A DNA stretch of 64,000 bases from Yponomeuta sedellus. Its lineage: Eukaryota > Arthropoda > Insecta > Lepidoptera > Yponomeutidae. The stretch spans positions 15,904,678 to 15,968,677 of the forward strand of contig OW203721.1 in NCBI GenBank assembly GCA_934045075.1, written 5' to 3'. The first letter of the stretch is position 1. Each line of letters starts with the position of its first letter. Shown here piece by piece: positions 1-11,030 of this stretch. Position numbers and translations under genes: made by a program. The notes below the pieces were generated by a model, which saw only the letters and a program-made list of their open reading frames with translations, had not been told where the DNA came from and made no database searches.

Positions 1-240
1 ATTGAAGCTGACCGTATCATCATTACCATCAACCCATTAAGACCCCACCGAGGGGTACGGGTCTCTTCCCTGAGGAAGGTATAGGCCATACTCCACCACG
101 GGGGCCAAGTCCGAATTGGTGGAGGCTTGCAAGACTAGTGGCTGGTCTTACTGTCAGAAGTTTTCAAGCCGCCCTAAGGCCTCTGACTTGGCTTAACGAC
201 TGTCGTCTATCGACGGCAGCCGGCACCATCTGCTTAACGT
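1..240 (+). mobile_element. LINE 3' remnant (non-coding)
   Basis: The stretch carries phrases typical of a widespread lepidopteran non-LTR retrotransposon tail: a run reading 'ggccatactccaccacg' (about 88-104), preceded by 'gaggaaggtataggcc', and near 230 'cttaacgtgc'. No open frame of LINE type survives. The same phrase recurs in reverse orientation at about 59,770-59,850 and in degraded form near 53,750. It is cut by the window start, so its true extent is unknown. Family assignment rests on recognition of the phrases, not on an alignment. Confidence 0.5.
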
Positions 241-344
241 GCTTTTATTTGTTGGTGATCGTATGTTCAGCAGCAAATAAAAACTCCCAAAATAGAAACA
301 GGCAGTTGTTTAACATATTTAGTCATGTACGCCTGCAGGTTTGA

Positions 345-2640
345 CCTGTCACGTCCTAGAATATCAGTTAGGTAAATTTGATGAAAGGAAATAAAATAAT
401 TTAAAAGCGCGCGGGGCGGTTTTATTAATGCAAATTGGTTGGTTTATTTCTCGATTTATTGGTTTATTGGTAATATTACTAAACTCTTTTTTGTTTTTTC
501 TAGTAAAGTATCTTAGTTTGGGATTTTGTCTGTGGAAGTTATTTACATATACGTATATCTTTTTAATAAACTTTGTCACTGTCTCTGTCATATGTATGTC
601 TCATGTTATTTCTTTGTGCGCGTGTCACTTACAAACCAGTAGACGGTATTGAATTAAACTTATTAAGATTATAACTTAGCTTCCGTAACATTTAAGCTCC
701 ATAACATCACACTTAAATCCACGGGGAATAAGAAAATAACGCTGATAAGTAAATACTTAGGTGGTTGAACAAAGATAAGTTTTACCACAATGACGGGTAC
801 AATTTTTGTAGCTTATATACGTGACACTGCAGGGCACACGCCTTCTCTGGGAAAGAGAAAGTATGTGCTTAATTACCGCGCGTGCCCAAGGCGTTTTCAG
901 GTCTGGTTTCCTCACGATGTTTTCCTGCACAATTTGCCAGTGATATTGTTACTAAGTTAAGGCACTGAATGAACCATGCTATTTATTATTTAAAGAATAA
1001 AAGTTTCACAAGCAAAAATTCAAAACTTTTGATAGTTGCAGTCCGAAACGTTATAAGATACTGAGACGAAAAAGTCGTACATATGTTCTCTAACTGGCCA
1101 TGTTACAATTTTTATGTGTGTTGTGGTATTTGAATGAAAGTTTTTCTATTCTATTATAGTTTATTCTACTCTATATTATAATAATACATCTGTAAATTTT
1201 GTCATTACAAAGTTTTATATTAAACGTCGGCGTTATTAACATGTCTCACGTATCAATACTACTAATCGCCTGTGAGCTAAGCGCAGACAGACATATAGAG
1301 ACGGGCGGACAAGGCGAAACTATAAAGTTTCCATGTTGACTATGACCCTTAGAAATGGCTTACAAATCACTCAATTACGAGAATTGTGATTTTTACGCAT
1401 TTTCATATTCATTTTTAGCGATCATAATGGTGATAATGTTACACATGTTTTAAGTCTCACATTATGGGCACTGGTCAAGGCATTGCTAAGATAAACTTAT
1501 TTATATAGCTTAAGATAACATAAAATTTTATTCTGACAAACATAATGTTCGTAAAGTACAATTCATTTCAACACTAACTTTACTGTTCTTTGGAACTTCT
1601 CTAGGAACTAGAACTTGCTTTTATATTATACATATTTTTACATGCGATGCGAAGTCTATAGTTACGCGTAAAATTTTTATAGCTCTCGTGTTACGAAGTC
1701 AAAGAATATATCCTTATCCACATATTTTTCTAGGGCAGTCAGAATTTTGCGTATGGTTATTTTATAAGAATGTATATTCGTACTACTAAATTTATTTCAA
1801 CGTAAAGAATTATATCTAAATATGTATTACTAATTATAAGCTAAATCTAAATACTAACAAAAAAAACCTAAATATATGTATAAATTAATTAATTTAAAAC
1901 ACTACCTAAAAGCCAATTACTGCGCCCAGATCATCGCCGCCTCTGGGGAGGGTCCCCAGTATGCTGGCTACATTACCTTGTTGGATGACATGACTTATCC
2001 TCTGCCCGTGGTAAGAGCCAGCCCTGGAGTCTCTGGTCATGTGGATGAGGCGCAACGCAAGTTCTTTAAAAGAACAGTCGCGCCTCGGCACCCCCAAATT
2101 AATTCCACCACAGTAAGTTTCACATCTCGAAACGAATTCTATACACCAGAGATACCCCGCGTGATTCAGGGTCTGTCTTAAATATGTCGATACCCTTGTC
2201 GTAAAACGCACTCGAGGAGTCCGAACCGTTTGCCGTATGACATAAGTGCTAATTTCGGCTGGAAAGGCGTTCAGTGTGACACAGTGTAGAGACGTAACAC
2301 TCAACGTACTGATGCTAATTGAGGCAGCAAATAAACTGACAACTCTCGGATAAAAGCGATATATTGAACAAAATACGTGTGTTTTGTGAAGGCACTCGAT
2401 GCCCTTTTGGCAAATTAGCATATATATTGAGTTTTATGGCACTGATCGAATTTAAATTGCTTACCCAATTGTCTCAATTAATTCGAATAGGGTGGTGTAC
2501 ACAAGTTGTCTTATCGTTGCGTAACTCGCGTTCAGATGTCTTCTGGTACAACGCAAGTGACATTTATGAGCGGTATTTATGGTCATTAATAATAGGTTTA
2601 TTCATAGACGTCCAATATAGCGGCTAGGTATTTGATAAAA
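345..2640. other. AT-rich stretch, no gene supported
   Basis: Apart from the LINE fragment at 890-958, no gene is supported here. At about 1,906-2,300 there is a denser, less AT-rich patch with overlapping open frames on both strands (a 171-codon one on the minus strand). It has no domain I recognise and probably is a decayed repeat, but I cannot name it. Confidence 0.4.
890..958 (+). mobile_element. Short LINE 3' fragment
   Basis: Contains 'ggtttcctcacgatgtttt' followed by 'cctgcac', a phrase that in lepidopteran genomes normally lies just downstream of the sequence seen at 1-240. Here it is about 650 bases away, so either the copy was split by insertion or these are two independent fragments. 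Non-coding. Confidence 0.45.
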
Positions 2641-5600
2641 TGAATATCAGCCCAATTTTTATTACCATAAACGACAAAAAAAACTTCAATCGTATCACGA
2701 GTTGCAAAATTTACTAACATACAACAATAATATTCAATGTAGCCGTAAATAAAAAAAAAACTCAAAATGGGCTAATAAAAGCAATGAAATAACAATTAAT
2801 ATATAATTACGCAATGCGCGAGCTTCGTTTGGCACGCGCGCGCGTTGATGTCTTTTGTTTGTGGTGTCCGCGGTGTGGGCGCCAGCTATTCAAACCATTC
2901 GAGCATTCGAAGGACGTTATGAATCTTTCTCTTATGGTTCGTAACAAATATATATTCTCGATACGAGCGTATTATAATTGTTTAATCGTACACACCTTGC
3001 GAAGAAAAAGTTTCCAATGCCAAGCGAAATCAATGTTTTGGTGAAATCACGTTTGAATAAATCTAGGTGTGTCATTGAAGACATTCATTGGCATCTTAAT
3101 CAATTTGTTGATGATAAATACCGATAGACACACGCTACTCGGTGAAATGAAAGTTACAACGTCAATGATCAAAATAGTTAAATCGAGGCGACATGACAAC
3201 TAAAAAGACAAGGCGTGATGGAAAATCAAAGGCCGTCAACAACACAAGCGCACGCGTCCAGTTGAAAGGAGCTAAGACCTTGCGCTCAGACGAACGACGT
3301 GTAAACTGCTTGCCAGCCCCCGTAGCATCAAGACCTGTATGAATTGCAGTGAGCATAATACTCGTACCTAACAGCGCTATCGATTTAAATAAGTTGAGAC
3401 ATACGACCTAAAGAACCTAGTTAGATTTTGTATTTGGCTATGGTAATCTATGGTAATTTGGAAAATAGTGCAATTAGGTATGTTATATCAAGCCTCGTAC
3501 CAAGATATTTCCTGCTAAAAATATTTAGGACAGATAAAAAAGTCAGATATGATCGTCTACTTTCATTTCTTATTTTAACGATAGGATACAGTCGTATTTC
3601 AGATTTTCTATAAAAGAGGTGCTCTCAAATTGCTATTCCTAATAATTTTGTATCCATTCCACAAATGCTCAATTGTGCCTGCGTTTGATACATTGGTCGT
3701 TCTTATTTATGTAGGTATTTAAGTGTTAGATGTACACACCTACATGTAGACATCGGCTCCACATGCCCACTCACTCATTTATTGAAATACTTATCTGTAA
3801 TAGTACAGACATTTCTCAATACCTAGTCACTTAAAACTGGATCGGCCATATGCATAAACCGATCGATATCTAAACTGAATGCAGGACATGGCGAGCGTAA
3901 GTTAAATAAGAACATAATCACTATACAACTCGACACTTAGGCAGCCAATGACGTTAAGTAAATTATGTTTGTGTTTAGATACTCTAGAGAGTAGATACCA
4001 ATATAGATAACAAATTAGTGTGTGCTTTGATAGTATTCAAACAGTGTTCAGGTTTTGAGCTAGTCATTTTACCATCTTGTGATAAATTATTTTGTGCTAA
4101 ATCATGGGTAACGTTTGATGACTGGTGATGACAAAAAGGTTTTTTTACGCCGCGACCGCGCCAGCCGTTTTATACGAAAATGTCAATGGCAAGATAAAAT
4201 TGAGGTTTAGTAAATTTTTTTTATTGTATATCACGGATAAATAAGCTTTATGTACGTACAGTGTGCAACCTATCCTTTTATACAATATTTGCTAGACTCT
4301 CAACTATATTCTTAAGAATATTTTTGAACTTCATTATCTGTCTAGCAATTGTATATCTACGGGAAACCATAAGCAGATGTAATTTGAATTCAATAACTTG
4401 TTTATTTATCAAATGCAAGTCATTTTTTAGTCTTGCCTTTGTTAATCTGAGCACTGGTGCCACCAACATCTACACATCTGAGAAAATAAGTTTCAGACAA
4501 ATCAATCTCTCAATCTTGGTTGTAGCTACTTTTAGGACCCACTTTGATTCGTGAACCTAACCCAGGATAAGCTAGCAAGATAAGTTCGTGAGATCCTTAA
4601 AAACGTATAAGAGCTTATCGCGAACTTGCTTACACACATAGTAAGATTGTTTTAAAGATTTTCCACTACTATGAGCAGAAGTCGACATTTTGAGTAATTA
4701 TAGATCATTTCGAGTAATTAATGCTTGTTGAGGCGTTCGTTAATATTTAAATTAAATGTAAATGTCAAATATTTTTTGTTGATTTGAATACATCAAAATT
4801 CACAAACGCAAAAAAACTAGACGCATAAATCGCAAGTCATGATTTTAAAGTTGATGTTGGTTTGCAAACAGTATATACAGTTTGCTAGATCTATACCTAT
4901 AACGACTTTTTATTTCTCGATCATTGATATACCTACATATTCCACAAAGAAAAAATAAGAAAAAATTCCAAGTATAAAATATATATTTAAATATAAAATA
5001 TATATTTAATATAATTGAAATGAAATAAAATAAAATTAAAATATAATGAAAATTAAATGTTTTTCGTTACTAAATTGTTAGCCTAAAATGTAAATTGGAA
5101 ACTGTTGAACCGATTTGGCTAGTTGATATTCTTTCCGAATTAAGTTTCCCGGAGAGAATAATTTAAAATAAGCTAGGAAAATGATTTTTTTTGGGCAACA
5201 ATCACCAACAACGACAGGACCAAATCTCTGGTCAGCCAGATTGCAATAAAAGATAGTTAATATTATATGACGTGGGGTCATGCAAGGGTTGATATCGTAA
5301 TATTATAATATGACAAAAACAATGTTAAATCCAATCCGCAACTCTCCAAGCTGCACGGCAGAACCACGTGGGTATGTCTCTGTTAGATCAAAGATCTTCG
5401 TTGTTAGCAAAGGCCATTGTTAATAGCAAAGCTGCTGTCTTTTCACACATGTCCAGAAGCTATGTCAGAGAGAAGGGCAGCGTTTCAACAAACTACAATT
5501 TAAAGTTCAATTCAATTCACAATTCGATATACACTGAGTAGCTGATTTGTACAGTTACGGTGTTAATTTACTATTTAACTATATAAAGTTATAAAGATTA

Positions 5601-6133
5601 CAGACCAGATAGCAATAATGAGACAGTCGGTCTGTAAAAAAATCACACCATCGGGTGACGCCCAAATGAAAACATCACGCACATTACCGATTATTGAATT
5701 ACATAATGAGTAAGTTCGTCGGCCTATATTGACGAGAGAACTACTTTTGGAAACTGGTTCAGACCAGTTTTACCGAACTGTTATGCATAATATGTGGGTC
5801 TGTATGTATGCACCGCATTGCTTGACTACATGAAGGTAAGTAGGCAAATGTATATGGGTAGTTAATTACCTAGATATTTCTGTACTTTGAGGGCCGCTTT
5901 TAAGAATTGATAGTCAGCACAGATAATGTTTCATAAAGGGTCATTCATGCTCTACTTTATTTTAAAGTACTTATTAAAATATCTCGAACATCTGAAATGT
6001 CTAGATCTCAACGGGGCCTAACATACTATGTAAGTTATGAATTACAGGGCAGCTATTTGTGTCATTGTTAAATTTAATCACACTTGTTACATAGGAGTAA
6101 GAAAGTTGAAAGTGACTTGAAAATTAATGTCTG
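2641..6133. other. AT-rich intergenic DNA, no gene recognised
   Basis: Only short open frames occur, none with a recognisable motif. Bases 4,950-5,062 are nearly pure A/T low-complexity sequence. Bases 5,090-5,290 contain the phrase 'ttgaaccgatttggctag', which resembles the internal part of the small Helitrons seen at 21,292 and 56,120 and may be a much older relative. Confidence 0.4.
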
Positions 6134-6181
6134 CTATTTGAATAATAATATCTGTAAATATAGATATTATTATTCAAATAG
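6134..6181. repeat. Perfect 20-bp-arm palindrome
   Basis: Arms at 6134-6153 and 6162-6181 are exact reverse complements, separated by an 8-base spacer. The sequence is almost pure A/T. No flanking terminal repeats or coding sequence explain it. It could be a tiny foldback element remnant. Confidence 0.75.
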
Positions 6182-6300
6182 TTTAAATTATTAAAAAAAC
6201 ATTAATTAGATACTTGATATAGTAATATTTGTACTAATAGGTACACACAAAACAAAATTAGCCTACAGTTACTTTAAAAGGAGTACTGACTGACTGTTTG

Positions 6301-6348
6301 CCCCGTGCTATGGTCACCAAGCCCTCACTTGGTTACTATAGCACGGGG
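6301..6348. repeat. GC-capped hairpin, 21-bp arms
   Basis: Arms at 6301-6321 and 6328-6348 pair at 19 of 21 positions, with a 6-base loop; one of the two mismatches is a G-T wobble. The outer end is GC-rich (ccccgtgct / agcacgggg) in AT-rich surroundings. The geometry is compatible with a small foldback transposon or a short structured RNA. No evidence of transcription is visible. Confidence 0.75.
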
Positions 6349-7308
6349 TATACTCGTATGAGTTTGGGATAGAGACAGTTGATTGTGTTTTAAGTATGGA
6401 AATCATTAATATTATTATCAACAGAATAATTTAGACGCTATCGATGATTGAGAATAACGTTATCAAATGTATTTTAATAAATACCATTCCTCAATAACTA
6501 TAATTATTTTAACTTAATTCCACCATCACGTACTTAAATTTAAACCGAAATTGTCAACTGGAAGAGTATACATTCTCGACAGCTTTAAATAAGTGTAAAA
6601 CCTGGACTCTTGCGATAAAAAAAATAAATTAGTGATAGGAATCACTACATAATTTTTTTACAAATTATTAATATTCTTATAAATTATTTAGTTAATGTTC
6701 CTGCATTACAAAAGCTTTACTTAAAAAAAGTATCTGTGATAATATATATATAAGACTGATATTCGTGAAGTTAACGTGAAGGTAAGTTTTTTTGACATTC
6801 ATTTTTTTTTAAATATCTCGACACAAACAAATCTGTAAACCATTAGCAGAAAGCCAGAGCTGTGCGTGAACGCTTTGGGTCCGGTATTTGCGAACTTCTC
6901 CTCCTATGAGAACAATGACAAAGCGGTGCTGGTCATTGTTACAATAGTTGACAGGCCTCCGCTATCAGAACAATGTTGAGCACCGCTGTTTTACAAACCT
7001 TGCACTCGAAACAGGATTACCCACCCCACCCATCCTAGATGTAGGAAAATACTACTTTTTAAATTTCTAATTACATAATCGCGGCTCTAATACTACCCAG
7101 ATTTAAAAGTGTTTGTACTTCTGTTTTCCCAGAACGTTCTTACAAATGCGGGTTTAATGGTTTTGTGGTATCATGCACTTGATATTTTACTCCCTCTCAC
7201 TTGTTAAGGTTCAGAATATGGTTACGTGTGCTCGCGATTTATGCAAGAGGCCCTTTATAATATGGGTTACGAAATGAACTGGATGATTTTCTCAAAACCT
7301 TGGGTTAT

Positions 7309-7374
7309 CAGGAAGAACCTTTATCTTGACCATAAATACCCATAAATTTACGGTCAAGATAAAGGTACTTCCTG
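7309..7374. repeat. Long imperfect hairpin
   Basis: The left arm ('caggaagaacctttatcttg' onward) pairs with the right arm ending 'ggtacttcctg'. The central part of the stem, ctttatcttgacc / ggtcaagataaag, is perfect and the loop is A/T-rich. The stem is about 27 bp with a few mismatches, which is pre-miRNA-like in size but not assignable to a known microRNA from sequence alone. Confidence 0.65.
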
Positions 7375-7728
7375 CCGCCGTAGACAAAGAGTTACAGGAA
7401 AATGCCTACAGGCATTTCAGTAATACCCGAATACTCTACTCGGTCAGTTTTAGATGGCGAGCGCTTTTGCAACTAAAACGTTGATATGGCCACAAAGGGA
7501 ACTGTCGACTACACTTTCATATTTTCGATCAACATTAGAACTTGTATCTGCATACAACAAAATCTGAGGACTTTTTCGTCAGTATCCACAGAATCAACAA
7601 ATTCTAATAAACAAAAGTTTACAGCCTTTTACTTTGTTTTTAAATAATGGACCGCGGCGAGTAAATACTAATTAAAAAAGGAACTTACCAAGCCATTTAG
7701 CTTTCTTCATTCTTTATGTGATGAAAAC

Positions 7729-7765
7729 ATGCTTTTCCCATAAACACGGTTTATGGGAAAAGCAT
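7729..7765. repeat. Perfect 16-bp-arm hairpin
   Basis: 'atgcttttcccataaa' is followed after 5 bases by its exact reverse complement. It is isolated in AT-rich DNA and is the fourth strong short palindrome within 1.7 kb. Confidence 0.75.
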
Positions 7766-8712
7766 TTTTTCTTTGTTACATGATCATGAATAAATTAACA
7801 CAATTTCTTATTCATACTTCATGAGAACATTGCATGACCCTCATAAAACAACTGCACCTCTCAAATAACTGTCTCTACTAATACGAATTTTACATTATCA
7901 AACTTTCTCTACATATTTAGAGTTGTTAAACATTTCTCCCGACATTTTTATGCAACTGGCTGACTTCCTATTAGATTAAATTGATGACTCAAATGCGGCA
8001 ACTAATTAATAGGTACAAGATGCCGTATCTTTTGTCCAGAACCTGTCCTATGTTGCGCAGTATATCGGGCAAGAATCACAATCAAATCGCGAGCAACAAG
8101 TCAATCACCGAACTTCCGCTGTTATTGTTTCGCTATCTTCATCGCATTTCGATTCATAATCTTATAATTGACTTAAGTTTCTTTAATCATGTCAACAATA
8201 AAATAGGTACAAGAAAGTGAATTAAAACAGATTGGAGCAATTATTCATTCAAATTAATCAGTCAGTCAGTCAGAAATCATATCAAAAGTCAAAAAGGGAG
8301 GATAGCATTCGCGCATTTAGGGTTTTGATCATAAGATAGTTTACAAACTTAATGTTTGGTTCTATAAGGGTGTACAATTCTTAAAATGCTGCATTACCGG
8401 AAAGTGGCCTACAGTTCGGGAAAAGCTCTGAAGAAACTGCGAGACTTAATTTCTAAACTATTTATAATGTGGTACTTACCCTTATTGCGCGAGCCCGACT
8501 AGCACTTGGCCTGTTTTTGTATCTATAAAGGATTAGATTATGCAGATTGGATTCGCGTAAGTTATTCGCAGTTAATAGCATAAGTTTGCGTAGCACAGCG
8601 TATCATAGGTTTCACGCAGTCTCTGCGCTCAGACAAAAGTATAGTCCAAATGTAACTCATGATATTATGATGACTAAACAATTATAATAAGTCATTAAAC
8701 AATCATTGAAAC
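7766..8712. other. Intergenic region downstream of the SdhB-like gene
   Basis: No gene is supported. A short run of CAGT repeats lies at about 8,259-8,273. On the minus strand this is the 3' flank of the SdhB-like gene. I do not see a canonical AATAAA signal within roughly 150 bases after its stop codon, so the transcript end is not defined by the sequence. Confidence 0.4.
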
Positions 8713-9618
8713 TCAAGACTTTTTCCTAGCGCCGGCCGCGAGAAACTTCATGGGGTCTATTTCTGGGGGCGGCTTCTGGTCTAACTCGGCCACCAACTTC
8801 TTGAGCCGCACTATGACCTCGGCGGGGCGGAGGCCGCGCGGACAGCTGATGGAGCAGTTCATGATGGTGTGGCAGCGGAACAGCTTGAAGTCATCGCGCA
8901 GCGCGTGCAGCCGCTCTGCCGTGTTGTCGTCGCGCGAGTCTACGATCCAGCGGTAGCAGTGCAGCAGCGCAGCCGGTCCGAGAAAACGGCGCCCGTTCCA
9001 CCAGTAGCTGGGGCACGAGGTACTGCAGCATGCGCACAGCACGCACTCGTACAGCCCGTGTAGCTTCAGGTTGTCGGGCACGCTCTGCGCCAGCTGCCCC
9101 GCGCCTTTCTGGAAGCTGTCCCGCGGCCGGATCAAGTAGGGCTTCACGTTGTCGTACGCGTCCATGAAGTGCGCCATGTCCACCACCAGGTCTCGCTGCA
9201 CATACATGTGGGGTAGGGGGTACACCACGATAGTCTTAGCATCGGGGATGCCGGTGATGCAAGAGAGGCAGTTGTAGCCCTGCAGGTTAATGGCACAAGA
9301 ACCGCAGATGCCCTCCCGGCACGAACGCCGGAACGTGAGTGTGGGGTCCATGTCCTTCAGTTTGATGAGCGCGTCGAGCATCATGGGTCCGCATTTGGTC
9401 ACGTCCAGGTCGAAACTTTCTAGTTTTGGCTGCTCGCCGGAGAGCACGCCGCCGTAGCGGTACACTTTGAATACGCGGCGCGGGTCCACGGCGGCTTTCT
9501 GCTTCTTGGGAGGCGGCGGCGGCGACTTAGCCTTATTCTTATCGCTGAGTCGCCGCAGAGTCGCTGGCCACTTTCCTTCGCTTTGCACCAACCCACAGAT
9601 CTTTCTTCTCACTAACAT
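8713..9618 (-). CDS. SdhB: Succinate dehydrogenase iron-sulfur subunit (SdhB-like), intronless
   Basis: Encodes a complete 301-residue iron-sulfur subunit of mitochondrial complex II, which passes electrons from succinate via SdhA to ubiquinone at the inner membrane. Residues 1-30 are rich in Arg/Lys with no acidic run, as in a mitochondrial presequence. A proline stretch (33-37) precedes the mature domain. The [2Fe-2S] ligands are Cys100, 105, 108 and 120. The [4Fe-4S] ligands are Cys192, 195, 198 and 259. The [3Fe-4S] ligands are Cys202, 249 and 255. All spacings match the family. Quinone-site residues Trp206/207, His250 and Ile252 are kept. Oddities: one uninterrupted exon, far higher GC than its flanks, LFR instead of the usual LYR just before the cluster cysteines, Ser-Ile-Ser between Cys255 and Cys259, and a Pro-rich, basic C-terminal extension. 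The first ATG of the frame is taken as start. It may be the main gene or a retrocopy-derived, perhaps testis-expressed, paralogue; the latter is inference. No frameshift or stop is present. Confidence 0.95.
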   Translation of the reverse strand: MLVRRKICGLVQSEGKWPATLRRLSDKNKAKSPPPPPKKQKAAVDPRRVFKVYRYGGVLSGEQPKLESFDLDVTKCGPMMLDALIKLKDMDPTLTFRRSCREGICGSCAINLQGYNCLSCITGIPDAKTIVVYPLPHMYVQRDLVVDMAHFMDAYDNVKPYLIRPRDSFQKGAGQLAQSVPDNLKLHGLYECVLCACCSTSCPSYWWNGRRFLGPAALLHCYRWIVDSRDDNTAERLHALRDDFKLFRCHTIMNCSISCPRGLRPAEVIVRLKKLVAELDQKPPPEIDPMKFLAAGARKKS

Positions 9619-10321
9619 TATCGAAATTACATAAATAGAATGTAGAATTATTAATTCGGTGGCGTGATTATTACGTACAAATGTAAAATATGCGTAGATT
9701 TGTATGCCCTGTATTGTTTATTTTTGTTGACATTTTACGTACTCTTTAACATTGGCAAAGGCAGCCAAAGACGTCAAAGAATTTATATTTTATAATGTAA
9801 GGAGGTTCTACCTACATAATATAGTCATAATGGTTATATACTCTTTGGGTATAGTCTAATCGAATTACGAAAAATAAGCTTAGGGACTCGGTGGAGATTA
9901 CGTATAGCACGTTTACTAAAGGAAGGGATATACGGATATACGGGACATAAGAAGGGAAAAACTATTTGCCTCTCTGTATAGACAGAAACATAAAAATCGT
10001 GAGAACAATAGTTGCCCAATAATTTCTTCACTGAACAGTATTAGCTATTTTATAAAATATCGGCACCGGCGGCACTAGAAATAAAATAACGGATGTAAAC
10101 ATAACTTGTCAAAAGCATAGAATTAATTTAGGTCCATGTTCATAAGTTATATACTATGAATCGGAGCGTTCCAAAGGATTTTTTATCACGAATCCCTTAT
10201 TGATCTTACAAGTTTAGCGACAGCTAAATAAGTATTAATAGGTTGATATGATGTCGACTGTACCTACATCCACTAGCATATTCTAACCTCTTGCCTTTTC
10301 GGTTCCTTGCAGCGTGTTATC
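9619..10321. other. Upstream region of the SdhB-like gene
   Basis: AT-rich DNA with no recognised gene. It contains the presumed minus-strand promoter and 5' leader of the SdhB-like gene, but no convincing TATA box or initiator can be singled out by eye. Confidence 0.35.
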
Positions 10322-10520
10322 AGGGGACCGCCTCATTGGTCAGTAAAACGTTTGACTGCCAAATCAGAGGCTGTGGGTTCGACCCCAGCTGCGACTGCCG
10401 ATTTGATTCGCACAAATTGCCTTAGTCTGCGTGTTTTCCATGTTTGCGATATCCTTGTCTGGCTATCGTAATCTAGAGCACCAGGTTTGATACCAGAACT
10501 AGTGATTTTATTGTACACGG
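10322..10520 (+). mobile_element. tRNA-derived SINE, family 1
   Basis: The head resembles a tRNA: an A-box-like segment 'ggtcagtaaaacg' near 10,338 and a clear B box 'gggttcgacccc' near 10,375. The body contains 'tttgcgatatccttgtctgg' (about 10,443-10,462), which is shared with the minus-strand copies at about 21,035-21,275 and 58,575-58,800. That recurrence supports a retroposon family transcribed from an internal Pol III promoter. No target-site duplication was identified. Confidence 0.65.
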
Positions 10521-10589
10521 TGTTATTATTCTTACGCTACTGCCAACACACAATTTTACACTTGATCCAAGTTTAATCTGAAGTGGTGA

Positions 10590-10832
10590 GTCGCCCATTA
10601 GCTCAGCTGGAAAGAGCGCTGGCACGGATAGCCGCTGCCTGTATTACGTACAGGCAGCGACATCTGGCTTAAGTAAATTGCATCACTTACAGCCCCGGTT
10701 CGAAATTTCACTGATGCCGGTGAGTCACACATTAGCTCAGTTGGAAAGAGCGCTGGCACGGATAGCCAGAGGTCGCGGGTTCGAATCTCGGCATGGGTGG
10801 AATTTTTAGCCTCTAAGTAGGTTTTTTTAAAA
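10590..10832 (+). mobile_element. tRNA-like SINE, family 2 (tandem tRNA heads)
   Basis: Two tRNA-like units lie in direct order (about 10,594-10,632 and 10,733-10,796), each with 'agagcgctggcacggatagc'. Between them lies a spacer with a 10-bp-arm hairpin (10,632-10,656) and 'cttacagccccggttcgaa'. The copy ends in the family tail 'tttttagcctctaagtagg'. The second unit has a good B box (ggttcgaatct). Six copies of this family occur in the window. Confidence 0.7.
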
Positions 10833-10892
10833 TTGTCCTTGCTTATTTATGTCCTTTTTAGCATGGCACAGGGTATCCTAGATCGGGAGCAT

Positions 10893-11030
10893 GGGGCCGA
10901 TTCTAAAAACGTAGACGCTAAATAGTCAAAGGCTTAGACATTTGTCGAATAAAAATAAGATAACTCGGCAGAGTCATTAGACATTTATTTTCTCATTCGA
11001 GGTTAATCTAGCATGGCGTTCAGAATACAG
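10893..11030. mobile_element. MITE-like remnant starting GGGGCCGATTCT
   Basis: The left end 'ggggccgattctaaaaacg' and right end 'gttcagaat' are reminiscent of lepidopteran foldback MITEs whose ends read GGGCCGATTCT. The inverted match is short and degraded, so limits are approximate. Confidence 0.35.

Noticed and set aside
6906..6997. Possible foldback element around 'agcggtgct' and 'agcaccgct'
   Set aside because: Inverted matches are short (about 9-10 bp), interrupted and without defined ends, so it is too weak to list.
8750..9063. Two plus-strand open frames opposite the SdhB-like gene
   Set aside because: They are GC-rich shadows of the real minus-strand coding region without recognisable content.
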